A stretch of 64,000 nucleotides of DNA from Prostheceraeus crozeri (taxonomy: Eukaryota > Platyhelminthes > Polycladida > Euryleptidae): positions 62,001-126,000 of the forward strand of contig CAJQUW010006289.1 of assembly GCA_907163375.1 (NCBI GenBank), in the 5' to 3' direction. Shown here in pieces: positions 24,101-36,127 of this stretch. The translations under genes and the position numbers were made by a program. The notes beneath the pieces are model-generated. The model searched no databases, was not told the DNA's origin, and was given only the letters and a program-made list of their open reading frames with translations. Every line of letters begins with the position of its first letter. Position 1 is the stretch's first letter.

Positions 24101-26405
24101 GCATCCAAATATTTTATTCCACTCAAGAGCTCGAGAAATTCTATTTACCAATTTGGTACAAACATAGTGTGATGAGATGAATGATAGTTATATACAGTAT
24201 TGATGACAGAGATGAAGTTGCTAGTTACGTGATGTGATGAACGCATGAGATGAGAAGGCGGCAGCAGCAACGATGGAGAAAATTTCGAAATGATTGCAGT
24301 CTATGAAATCACTATCTGAAAAAGTCTATGAATTCTTTATGAAATATACTTGCCTCATTTTGTGATGAGCAATAAGTGAATACAAATGAAAAAATGATTA
24401 CGCATGCGATTTACTTCATGGAATGACATATCAGCATGATAATGAGCATGATCTATTTAGGCACATGAATCAATGTCCGTATGCATTAATCACAATGTTA
24501 ATACGTGTGAAGATGATAGAGAATGAGAAGAGACATGTCATACTCGTGGATACATGAGTATAGGAGACAAATAATTTATTTTCATAGTATGGCAACATGC
24601 AATAATCATGATGATACATATGCAAATGAGCAACAACATTAATTTTACGAGTATTGATTTGCTAATAATGTGTTTTATTTATCAATCACACTTCATCACA
24701 GCAGATTATTTAACCATTTGATTTGAGGTGCGGTTTACTAATCACAAAACAATTTCATGCTAAGTTACTGTAATTCGGCGTACTGCACCTCATCAGCCAA
24801 TCGAATTAAGACACGACACGGTCAAAAAAATTCGAAAATCCAGGAAACGGAAGATGCCAAATTTAAGCAACTACCCTAGTGGAGAATCCTGTAAATAATT
24901 AGGTACTTAAAAGTCATGAACGAATGAATATAAATTAATACTAACTACATAGAGTAACCGACTCCAGTACAGAATAGAAATTGAAATGCGAACAAAGGCT
25001 AGCCGACCCAACTTAAGACGAGAAGGGAAATAAATTAAAACTTACAATCAATTTTATTTTTACAATCTAAGAACTAAAATGAGAGTTCGTCATGGACTTG
25101 ACGAGAAGTTAGCTTATAAAAGAATCCAAGGAATCCTCTCCCCAAACCAACACGGAAGCATCAATAGGTCACAGCATAGCACAGAATGTCATCACATGAT
25201 AGGATAGAATTCCCACCAAGGTCAAGACACTCCGAAAGACCACACCAGATTGCGAAAGCCGCATCGCCACATTCCGAAGCACACTCAGGCATGCTACTCC
25301 GACCGACTTCTTTCGAAGTGACAGCTTTTGCGACTAAGACTCCAGTAAGAGGAATCGACTTCGTGTCCGACTCCGCATCATTTCTCAAACTTCGCCGTAA
25401 CCGCATTTAAAATCTCCATGAAATTATTCATGTAGAGTCATGTATACCTATGCAAAAAATGCCTAGCCACGCCTAACAGTCTGCTCTTGAAATGACTGAA
25501 TATAACTAATGAAAATATTTCACATAATTGCACAATGTATTGACTAGTTATCTGCTCATTGAAATCATCCGAACCATACAGATGATATCAAGATATTGAA
25601 ATCCTTCATATGAGGATGATATGTAAAAAGAGCTAAATTGGCTAAACAGCTGAGCAATGGTTTAATTTGCAAAGTTCATTCGCAAGATATAAGTTCAACA
25701 GCGTCAATTCAAGTGTACAAAGACTATACAATATGCTGGATTCTTAACGTACTAAAAATGAATGAAAATGATAAATCCTCAGACACCTAATTAATAGCTG
25801 ATTTATAATTAATGCAATGAAGATAAAACTGTCATGCTGCTAAAAAGAAACACGCGAAAGCAGAAAAATATCGGCGGTTGTATGGAAATATAGGTGTCAT
25901 GCCCCATAAATCAATTAAGAAATTAAGAAGCCGACATCAGACAACTGAAATTTAAGAACCAGTACGGAGGAATGCATACACATGTTGTGACAATCAAATG
26001 TACAAGTGTGTAAGTCAAATATTAAACGGTCATTGGATTTTATTCGAATGACCATTTTTGTTTCTAATACTGTGATGGATATTCTCCTGATTGTTAATCA
26101 AAACCTAGGCTTGTGATAAAGGAATATTACATTCCAAAATGAATTTAAAGAATAATAAATAATTAAAGAATAAATAATAAATAGATAAAAGCGACGATGA
26201 ATTTTCGAACGCTTCGCTTATATTCTATTGAGCATTCACAAGATGTATACGATTAGAAATGCCTTGACCAGCTTAATGATTATACATGTATACTAGCTAT
26301 AGAACTCTAAAAAACTTAGGTACAAAACAAAATACTCAAAGTTCATAGCAAAAAAAAGAAAGCAGCATCAGAGAAATCATAAAAGGAGCTTAGGTTGGAG
26401 AATCT
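21131..26405. other. 5.3 kb without recognised genes
   Basis: AT-rich DNA. A GC-richer island at 25160-25410 is open on both strands but matches no family I know. It includes CCGACTCCGCATC, which relates to the actccg hAT MITE family. An (AATAAATA)-rich simple-sequence patch lies at 26145-26185. Confidence 0.4.
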
Positions 26406-26810
26406 TTCTGGACATTTAGGGATGGCTTTGCATCTGAATATGAAGCACTTCATCGATCATGAGATCACACGCAGTGACTTGTTACATTATCACAGCACTC
26501 GAAAGTCAGTTAGCTGCACTGTGTTGTCTGAATGCACCTTAATGCGATGGTCACCAATAGCGGACTTATTTATGTTCCTCTACTCGCTGAAATAGATGAT
26601 GGATTGTATATCAGTTTATATCTATTTCAGCGAGTAGAAGAACATAAATAAGTCCGCTATTGGTGACCATCACATTAAGGTGCTTTCAGACAAAACAGTG
26701 AGGCTAATTCACTTTTTCGAGTGCTATGTAACAAGTCATCTGCATTATGATCTCATGATCTATGAAGTGCTTCATATTCAGATGCAAAGGCCTTCCTTAA
26801 ATGGCCAGAA
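26406..26810. repeat. Long inverted repeat, ~190-bp arms
   Basis: 26406-26597 is the reverse complement of 26620-26810, with roughly 90 % identity by eye and a 22-nt spacer. Short ORFs on the two arms mirror each other and are not genes. Transcription would give a long double-stranded RNA. No target duplication was found, so it may be a palindromic MITE or a local inverted duplication. Confidence 0.9.
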
Positions 26811-29800
26811 CATAGGAATTATAGCTCCCTGTCGAGGTCATAAATTGGAAGATATCCGAGGCGCGAAACGCACGAGGACACCAAAAATATAAAAGAATTG
26901 CAGATACAAAACGGAATCAAGAAAACTGAACATTTTCCTTGAGCAGACTCGGAAGTCTGGTTGAATGAACCTTTTATGACTCTAACTCCTGACATGGGAA
27001 TTTTTACAACTCCGACTCCGCATCCTTGATTCCATGACAGGGTCTTGCCTGGTAAAGCCTGTGTTGAAGACAAATCGCAATATTAGATTGCTTAAATGTG
27101 TCGGGCTATCAGACGTGCATTTACCAATTGAACGGTGTCACAATCAGGAACTTATTGTGCAAGTATAAAAAGAATTTGACTGCGCTGCTTGAAGAGCAGG
27201 AACATTCATGCATCAGTTGCAGGTGAATTTCTTCAAAATACTTCGATCGCCAACATTCCTTCGGAGTCGAAGTGCTCATATTATTGTGTACAAATGTTAT
27301 AGTCTCTTCCACATATTGAATGCGATTTCATTCTTGACTAATCAATGCTACGTGCATGTACTTGCAAGTTGTCTCGTGCATAAAAAAAGTTTCCTTCGAT
27401 GAAGATGGAACAAAGAGAGCTGCTACCTAAGCGACAAGTGGACTTCGTAGTTCTTCTGTGTGGACCAACCCATCAACAAATCACTAGCAAACGCTTTGGT
27501 CCAATTTCTTATTCTATCTACCTACATGTACATATTTTTTGGCGGTTGGACATCCTACACTGTATATTAGTCGAATGTATTGTGGTGAGACTGCACCGCG
27601 ATGAGTAGATGCTGAGAGCATTCGGTCCAGTGTTAGCAAGGTTGGAGGCACGCATGAGAATCCGCGTGACATCGGGAACAAGTTATTCAGATAGCTTAAT
27701 GGGATGTTCTTCTTGCCTTTAACATGAGCAGCCGTTTTGACTTCTCCCATAGCTTTGTTCTTTCTAGCACTGTTGCCTTGATGCATCTGTGAAATCAAAG
27801 AAGTTATCGTCTTCATTTTCCATAAATGAGAAGAAGATTTTAAACAAACAAGTAAGACCGTTGTTATCGATCCACGCTTATCAATGTCTGTAGACGCATA
27901 TTGACATATCTTAAGGCTTCCAGGCTATTCATAGTGAAGAATAATTTACAAAAAAGGGTCAATTGAGAAAAAAGTTGTCTAGCGTGAAAAGTCATTGTCA
28001 GACAAATGAACAGTAATACAAACATTTGAAGAGCACAACAATTCCTCCAAATCAACATGACAAGAATGTGATTAAACAGTGGAGTGGTTGACCCGTGTGT
28101 AATTTTAGTGACAAATAAATTTCCGACTTACAGAAAAAAGTGAGTGCTATTTGAACATTTTGTCTATACAAATACTTGGCATGAATAACCTCCAGTGCGC
28201 CACCATTAATTTCAGGAAGGCTGTACACTGGTTACATTTAGCAATGCGAAAAATGACAGTAACTCAATTCAATTACAATGTAATTCAAATGCATCTCATG
28301 CACATTCACACTGATGATAAAATAGCTGTCATTCTGAGTTTATGGCTTTAACAATCAAAGCAGGAAAACGAAAAAAATAGTAGTGAATTCTTAAACTCAG
28401 CAAATTTAAAAAAATGACTTATCTATAGCAATTTTCATTTTTCACTGTTCAGCATTGTGGAAGCGTAGATCTTCTGCAAGTGTTGTTAAATTCCTATAAG
28501 GTCATTTAAGCCAAACCGTTTGCTGGATTCCTAAACATGTACTTTGATTCGTTGACTGACCTTTTATATTCATGGTACTCTGACAGATTGTAGAATATCA
28601 CTATCAATATTTTGCTAAGCAATGGCGAATATTCTAATGAAAGCGATCGCGTTCTGCTCAGAAAGAATGTTAATTGATTCCATAAACATTCATCAATTCG
28701 ACGTAAATGGAGTAAATTTCCTTAAATTGATAAAAATGATTTAGACTCAACTTCCTGTTTTCAATCTGAAACCTCTCGTAGTTTTCTCAATTTACATTGC
28801 AATGTTCGCATGATGAACAGTTTCAGCACACTTACACACTAACATAAACACTGTATGAGTTGTAAAATACTCAATAAATTATGCGATGCAACTGTTAATG
28901 AAGTCATTAATGAATAGCCAAAGGGAATATTTTGAAGAAGTGAACATAAAGAGAGCTTGAGATTTCCCATCTTTCTAATTTATAAGTGCAATTAAGAGAT
29001 CATTTTCATTATCATACATCAAAGATTCATTATAATTTTTGTGAGCGGTAAATCAACCTAATTTATTCGAATTCGATATATCAGAAACTCAACTTAATGT
29101 AAATTCTTATGAGTTTCTGCTCATTTAATACTTTGTGCAAAACTTTGTGATGCAATCTAAAATTTGTCTTATTAAATTTCTTTCGCTGCGGCTGTGTTCA
29201 GGAAACACTTCCCTATATAAGAATAAACGTATAGTGATAGATAAATAACCGTAGTTGCGGGTCATCTTCTACAGTTGGTCAAAATGAAGTATAATCCAGT
29301 TATGAGAGTCTCGCTTAAAGCGAAAACTTGCTTAGAACAAGCATGACAGAAAGTTCCAACAAAATTTATATGCAGTATTATAGGAAATCAGCCTCGGTTA
29401 TTGCGATCACATTATTAGGAGCACTCTTGAAAACAGATTCAAGATTTTTTATTCACTCAATATAGCTTCACAAGCTGCTTTCATTGGCTTAAAATAAATT
29501 TCTTAAAAATTGCTCCGTTGCTATGATGTTCTCTTCCCCCATCTAAAATGCTGACTGAAAAAAATATATCAGAAAACTACTGTAACTTAATTTTTCCCCC
29601 TCGGAAAAAGAGAAACAAATGTAATCTTCTAGAAGTCACAGTATAAATCTTTTAATCAGTTTAGTAGAGATGAAAGTTCAAATTATATGAAGGCCCCTAG
29701 AAGCCGTAAACCTCGATATCACACACACAAGATAGAGACACTTTTCTCTTTGTCATTTTTCAGATAAAAAGGGGGACATTGAATAACACGGAAACTAATA

Positions 29801-29837
29801 GTCAGCTCGCAAATTTTTCAACAGTTTTTCTCCCGGA
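26811..29837. other. 3 kb, mostly featureless
   Basis: Contains an ACTCCGACTCCGCATCC stretch at about 27011-27028 (remnant of the actccg MITE family) and one exon-like minus-strand frame (27514-27786, listed separately). Nothing else was recognised. Confidence 0.4.
27514..27786 (-). other. Exon-like open segment, unknown
   Basis: A minus-strand open frame begins right after a pyrimidine tract ending TTTCACAG, a plausible splice acceptor, and runs about 90 codons to a stop at 27514. The first two thirds have a protein-like composition (for example MHQGNSARKNKAMGEV and LNNLFPMSRGFSCVPP). I do not recognise the family, and no partner exon or polyadenylation signal was identified. It could be chance. 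Confidence 0.2.
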
Positions 29838-30849
29838 AGTTCTACATTGCACTTTTCGCCAGGAAAATGAAAGCAGGGAACAGTAAGAAGAGCAACACCG
29901 GTGTTATGATATTCATATTCTCCATTCACTTATTTCGGGAAAGTTAAAAGCTTACAATACATTTCCAGACCGGAAGATGAATTGTACAATGAGAGGTGTA
30001 ATGAGAACGGGGAAAATGAATTTCCTAAGGGGAAAATCTAGAGCACAAGATAGTGAAGAAACCTGAGGGTAATATCAGAAAATAATAGTACACTACAAAA
30101 TTGAAGACAATTGAACTACAAAATGAATATAGCCATATATTTTCCGATCGGAGTGTAGGGGAAGTTGAATAGCATAACACCGCTAGATACCAGGGCGTAC
30201 CGAATGGGGGGACGGTTGGACGTCGCCCGAAAATTTTTAAGATAATTCCACTAAAATAAGCATTGCCGCTTGACTCGAGTGTTAAGGGTCAGAATTACAA
30301 TTGTAATGGATTCTTAAGGTAATGTGTACATGCTTCTGTATCAATACTTGTTAATTTCGCGTCCAATTTTGTGACTATTGGCTATCAATGTTCAATTAGT
30401 AAATGAACACAGTTTGCATCAAAGTGAAAATGTTTTGGTCATAATTTATGACACTTTATTAACTAAGAAGTCATGTATTGGTCGAAAGTCACGAATTAAG
30501 TGATAAGACGAGGCCCAAGCGCCTACTATTTTCACTTTGATGCAAACTGTGTTCAATAACTAAGAGATTGATAGCCAATAGTCACAAAATTGGTCGACAT
30601 ATGTGATACAAGATAAATACAGCAGCATGTACACATTACCTTAAGAATCCATTACAATTGTAATTCTGACCCTTAACACTCGAGTCAAGCGGCAATGCTT
30701 ATTTTAGTGGAATTATCTTAAAAATTTTCGGGCGACGTCCAACCGTCCCCCCATTCGGTACGCCCTGGTATCTAGCGGTGTTATGCTATTCAACTTCCCC
30801 TACACTCCGATCGGAAAATATATGGCTATATTCATTTTGTAGTTCAATA

Positions 30850-30892
<43 letters not shown>

Positions 30893-30971
30893 AATATATA
30901 TATAACACCGGTGTTGCTCTTCTTACTGTTCCCTGCTTTCATTTTCCTGGCGAAAAGTGCAATGTAGAACT
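29838..30971. repeat. 1.1-kb palindromic element
   Basis: The inner arms 30110-30430 and 30529-30848 are near-identical reverse complements around a 98-bp spacer. The outer arms 29838-29907 and 30902-30971 (70 bp each) also pair. Between outer and inner arms lie 202 bp on the left but only a 53-bp (AT)n tract on the right, so one side has been deleted or replaced. No ORF or transposase is present. It looks like a foldback-type MITE, but no target duplication was found. Confidence 0.9.
30852..30905. repeat. (AT)n microsatellite
   Basis: An alternating AT tract at the junction of inner and outer right arms of the palindrome. It is able to extrude as a cruciform and is a likely site of replication slippage. 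Confidence 0.95.
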
Positions 30972-31767
30972 ATTGATGTATATTATATTACATAGTAAAT
31001 AATAGTATAATGACATATAATGTAATGATATAAAATATGCATGCAAGATAATAAATGATCGACATTTGCCCCCCCCTCCGAAAATAAATCCTCTTTACGC
31101 TCCTGTACATGCATACACGTACACAGAGCCGCAGTCAGATATTTGTGCGGAATCCTAATATTTCGACTCCGACTCCGGAGACCCTGGTTTTTGATTGAAC
31201 TCCGATTCCGGGTTGTAAGTGCTTGCTTCATTAGAAAAAAAATAGTAAGCCTATTAAGTGGCAATGCAAATTATGGGATTCATAATGAAGAATGTGATTT
31301 CTGGCTTAATACATAACTACGTTAAACGGGGCAATTTATCTGCAGCATTCAATACTCATTATATGATCTGCATGTAGAAAAGTGCGCATAAGGCCTACGA
31401 TTTCCATTACAGTATAGCTACACACGTATTCAAGGATTGATGAGCCAGCATGATTGCTGCAACGAGCTCATTGGAAGATGGAGTTGCTTCTAGATTTTTT
31501 CAAGAATGTGAAACCTAATATTTAGGTCGTTTAGGCCTACCTGAACCTATGTCTAGTGTGCACTGGAGTGAACTTGTGAATTGTTTTCTATGAAAGCCTT
31601 TCAACTAAACACAGATTGATATCATTTGACCAAGATATTATGGCTTGATTAAAAGCAACGAAGAAAACTCTGCGAGGTTGGGCGATCATTCGAGCAAATG
31701 CAATGGCTCTCATAATATTGCTCCACATGCAATAGACAGAATGCTATTATAAGTAGAATAATAAAAT
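30972..31767. other. No gene recognised
   Basis: Contains a diverged actccg-type repeat remnant at about 31130-31215 (CGACTCCGACTCCGGAGACC). Otherwise featureless. Confidence 0.4.
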
Positions 31768-32242
31768 ATTGAGTTGCATCCTCAGTTGAAAAATGGAAAG
31801 ACCTGAATGGCTGCTATTTCATCCAATATCAGGAATCATCAGCAGGCCTAGCTTATATCTCTCAATAACATCGACACAACTCCCTATTTAAAGTTGCAGC
31901 CATGCGCGGTTAAATTTGAGATTTACAATTATCAAGTTAGTAAAATTTCGACAGGCATTCATTAAATATCACTTTAAACACACTACTGACAAATCGCCTA
32001 AGTTAGTGCATCTGAAATAATTAATAAATGCTGCTTCTTGTAAGCACAATACTGGATGAAGTAGCAATTATTTAGGTCTGTTTTCATTTTTCAACTGAGA
32101 ATGCAACTCCATATTTAATTAGTCCTACTCTATTTACATTGTGTTTAAAAAAGCAGCATTCATTAATTGTTTCATTGTTTAAAGTGATGTTTAATTAATA
32201 CCCGTCGAAATTTCACTGACTTGCTAATTGCAAATCTCAAAT
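31768..32242. repeat. Interleaved inverted repeats (self-nested element)
   Basis: Two inverted pairs cross each other: A 31768-31829 with A' 32049-32112, and B 31913-32038 with B' 32149-32242. The order A-B-A'-B' cannot be a single hairpin. It fits one copy (B plus A', about 200 bp) inserted into an inverted copy of the same element (A plus B'). The sequence is non-coding. Confidence 0.75.
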
Positions 32243-32292
32243 ACTATTGTGTGTAGTGAGATTAACTTTAGGTACGAGCAATTTGATATCTA

Positions 32293-33246
32293 CGAGGGGT
32301 GATTGATAAGTTCGCGGCCTGATATAGAAAGCTTAAAGCCAGGCCATTATGCACATGTGGATTGATACAATGGAATGTGCTGACGACGCATGACGAGTGA
32401 TCAGTCGATCCGGTGATCTGTTGGTAAACCACAGCTACTTAACTTCAGTTCTTATCAGTCAGTTAGTCAGATAAGTGTTGCGTAAGATGGATCACGTTTC
32501 AAATCGAGCTGTCATTCGTTATCTCGGATTGAAAGGACTCACACCAAAGGAGATTCATGATGATATGGTTGGAACACTTGGTGAGAAAGCTCCGTCCTAC
32601 ACCACAGTCAAGAAGTGGGCTTCAGAATTCAAGCAAGGAAGATGATCCCCGTTGTGGAAGACCAGTGACAGTGAGCACAGATGTGATCGATCATTTTCAA
32701 AAGATTATTCTTGATGATCGCCGTACAACCGAGCGAAAGATTGCCTTCGAACTGAAGATTTCACAAGAGCGTTTCCATAACATCATCCATCATGAACTTG
32801 GCATGAACAAAGTTTCCTCTCGATGGGTGCCATGACTGCTCACACCACAGAACAAACGAGCCCGCTTTCTCATCTCAAGGGACAACCTGGCGCTGTTCGT
32901 AAGAGATCCTGAACATTTCATGGACCGGTTTATCACGATGGATGAGACTTGGGTTCACCACTATCAGCCAGAGTCGAAAGAACAATCGAAACAATGGAAG
33001 TACCCAGGATCACCAACTCCGCGGAAAGCCAAGGTCACCAGGTCCGCGGGAAAGGTCATGGCCTCCATTTTTTGGGATTCGAAGGGAGTGTTGTCGTTGG
33101 ACTTCCTAGAGACTGGTCGGACTCACCGGATCAACTGATCACTCGTCATGCGTCGTCAGCACATTCCATTGTATCAATCCACATGTGCATAATGGCCTGG
33201 CTTTAAGCTTTCTATGTCAGGCCGCGAACTTATCAATCACCCCTCG
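32293..33246 (+). mobile_element. Internally deleted mariner element with 123-bp TIRs
   Basis: It starts CGAGGGGTGATTGATAAGTT and ends in the complement, flanked by TA (32291-32292 and 33247-33248). The inverted repeats run about 123 bp (32293-32415 and 33124-33246) with only two mismatches seen. A broken mariner transposase lies between them. The 3' part of the coding region is missing, and the coding remnant runs straight into the right repeat. Confidence 0.92.
32487..33138 (+). pseudogene. Mariner transposase, truncated
   Basis: The ATG at 32487 opens a helix-turn-helix region (IRYLGLKGLTPKEIHDDM, then TVKKWASEFKQGR). A stop and small deletion follow, and the protein continues in another frame: RCGRPVTVST, KIAFELKISQERFHNIIHHE, SSRWVP. 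A second stop follows the RWVP motif. The catalytic domain has MDETWVHHYQPESKEQSKQW, containing the first catalytic aspartate (family DD34D), then MASIFWDSKGVLSLDFL. The second and third catalytic aspartates are gone. It is non-functional. Confidence 0.9.
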
Positions 33247-33901
33247 TATGTTGCGTGACAACGTGAACGCAGTATACTATCACAATTTTTGTGTTAAGAC
33301 AATTATAAAAATTGAGATCTTCGGTAAAATATTGAAATTTAATTAATGATTAAATGTGTAGTTTACAAGTTAATGAAATCGGAAAGATTGATCCATATCC
33401 TCCATGGAGATCTATTTCCTTTTATTTTTCAGACATTCACAATTAAGCAACGCAAAATGAAAAGTTGCGATCCACATCAAGCATTAAATGATTTAATCCG
33501 ATGTTTCCTCTGATGTTAGACTTCGTCTCCTTCCGCCTAAGAAGGAGATGACGAGATACATGTAAATTTATTAAAACATGCTAAATCACTTAGAGTTCTG
33601 TTTTCAATCTCATCGGTGTGGAGGATAATTCTCAGAGGAAATATATGAGAATCAAAACAAAGTTTTGAAGAATTGCTAAAAATTATTCTATCTTCCCTCT
33701 CCCACACGGAAGAAATAATGCATTTCATTTCGACTATATGAAAAACCTTGTAACGACGGAAAGGGGTAATTTGCTACTTCGTGTACTCTGAATTTACGTT
33801 GCAAGAGCCATCTGTTTATTAAAAGCCAACTTTGGCAATTTTAACTTAATCATGACTGGAATATTTCATATTTGTAATTTTATATGCAGAATCGATTCTG
33901 C

Positions 33902-33944
33902 GTGCATGATAGTGTACACTATCATTGAGTACACTATCATGCAC
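33902..33944. repeat. Perfect 16-bp hairpin
   Basis: GTGCATGATAGTGTAC pairs exactly with 33929-33944 across an 11-nt loop. The loop itself repeats ACTATCATTGA, so part of the stem sequence is present three times. Its function is unknown. Confidence 0.85.
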
Positions 33945-34439
33945 CATTGAGATGAACACAGTGAATGCAGAAAAACGGATTTCGTTTAACTAGCAAAAAG
34001 GCTATGTAAGTTTTGATAAAGCAAAAATAAAACAGGAAAATACGAAATTTCTGGCGTTCGGTTACAAGGCATTTCTGCTGAAGGTTGATCCAGTCATAAC
34101 CCAATTAATGTTGTGCGATCATCTGCAGTAGAAAGACTTTGCCATGATGGATATCATTGAAGTGAGGCATTGGAAGTAGACTAGCTTCAGTCGTTGTTCT
34201 TTTCATCTAGTTTCTTGGCTTTCGAGTAATTCTGCTTTACATGAACGTTATACTCTCATCTTCAAATGCAATAATTGCAATGTTGATTACGGTGATAAAG
34301 ATGTGTATTGGCTTCAAAATGAGACCTCATTTGTTAATTTCTGTCGGATAATTAGGAAGTTATACTACTTTAAAATTTAGTCACGTTTTTTTATGCCGCA
34401 CCCTGTATTCGTGTAATTTACATCTACATGTACATGTAT

Positions 34440-34468
34440 ATGATGCTAAACCACCAGTTTAGCATCAT
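34440..34468. repeat. Perfect 12-bp hairpin
   Basis: ATGATGCTAAAC and GTTTAGCATCAT flank a 5-nt loop. There is no T-run after it on either strand to suggest a terminator. Confidence 0.8.
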
Positions 34469-35914
34469 GATGCACGAGTGAGTGGTAACAGTGCATGCTA
34501 TAAGCGGTTCCAAGATTTTAAGTTTGAAATTAATATTGCAGCGAAAGAATTAATGAATATTCTAAATACCATATATCTAAATTTGGTATCGATCGGCTGC
34601 AAAGTAAATGAAAAAGCATTTTTTGTACACTTTATAGCAGGGACGAGGAGGCCGGACTGTATATCAGTCACTTACTGTCGCATCCGGAGTGAAGACGCAT
34701 GAAATCACAAAAGAAATTACAAATGTTCCTTAAAAGGCTTGCCATTCATGGGAGTTAATCTGCCAAATAGGATGACAGATTCGATTAACCGCAGAAAAAT
34801 ATATCATTCTACAGGCCTACAAACATAATTTGAGTGATGTTTCTAAAGCAATCAAGCTTTTCTACATTCACGGTATAGCTTTAAAGGATGCTATTGAGTA
34901 GCCACTCATATATTGATAAATTTATTGCACAATTTCCCTTTATAACCTTTTGAAATGCTATCAGTCTATGATAGAAGGCCTATGGGGCTATAAACATAAT
35001 TTTTGAGACTGTCACATTTATTGAAATGATATATAATTCATAGAATGAAGGTGTCTATAGCCTACAAAAAGTACCTCAAATAATTTGCATTGCATTACTT
35101 CGAATTGTCATGTGCATCATTCAAGAAGTAACAGAGACATGGCTTCAAAACTATGAACGAATTTGTAGCACGAAGAACTTAAAACTTTAAAAGTCGTTGG
35201 CTGCACGGCTGTTGAATTGCCCTGAAAATAAGTTAAAAATGTTGCCAGAAAATAAAGTCTAATTTGAAATTATAACATAAATAATTTCAATGCACACTTT
35301 GAAAATCACCATGTAAATCATGACAAAGCATTGAAAATTGCCACAGAGTAGATGTATCTGAAGACAATTTCAAAAATAAACAATAAGTTTTTCTCGGTTA
35401 GAGAGGAATCGACCACAGAGCCTGACATAACCGCATTATCAGCCACATGGTATCAACAAAGCAAAACTTGAAATGAGATAAAATTGAAATCGATCATGGA
35501 GAATTCAGATAACAATCGGACAAACAATTATCGATAGCATTGATTTCAACTCTTGCTCTCAACTCTCAACTCTACTGGTAGAAATTTGCCATCATTCATG
35601 ACACAATACTATGAAAATTATTTGATCTACAGTTAAGTATGCCTTATTAGCATGCATATGCGACCAGAAGAAAGAGAAGCATCTGGTAGGTACCACCAAA
35701 CAGTAAAAAAAACGCTACCAAATGAAAAGCAATAAAGCATTTGGCAGCAAGCATTTCATCGGTTTGGTTGCGTACGGTTTACAGTGTAGTGGTTTACCCT
35801 GTTTGTGATTTGACAATCTGTCCATATTCGTAGACGTGCAGATTACGTCAGAGAAAATACTATTTCTTTCAAATTTTTCTTTATCATTATTTAGCTAGAA
35901 TTTTCCTATTTCAG

Positions 35915-36127
35915 GATTTCAAAGCCTTACATGTCCCCTCAAGTGTTCTTCTACCCTATCAAGTGCCATCGGAGCAAGGATTGGAAACAGACAACCGTCT
36001 TGTCAATCTAGATCCATTTCTTCAAAATCTCGATGATGGTCTACGTTTGAAGCGTGAAAAAACCTGGGCTCACAGTGAAAGGACGAAGTCTGTTGTAAAA
36101 CTTCCAGCGTTGACAAGAAACAATTGA
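35915..36127 (+). other. Candidate host exon, unknown protein
   Basis: A pyrimidine-rich tract ending TTTTCCTATTTCAG precedes a 70-codon open frame starting DFKALHVPSSVLLPYQVPSE and including RLVNLDPFLQNLDDGLRLKR, ending in TGA at 36125-36127. The codon content looks protein-like and unlike surrounding DNA. A possible donor (CACA|GTGAAA at 36075) would give a 160-nt internal exon instead of a terminal one. No neighbouring exon was found and I do not recognise the protein. Confidence 0.35.

Noticed and set aside
25161-25410. GC-richer island open on both strands as a gene
   Set aside because: Both frames look equally plausible, no splice sites or family motifs stand out, and part of it matches the ACTCCG MITE motif.
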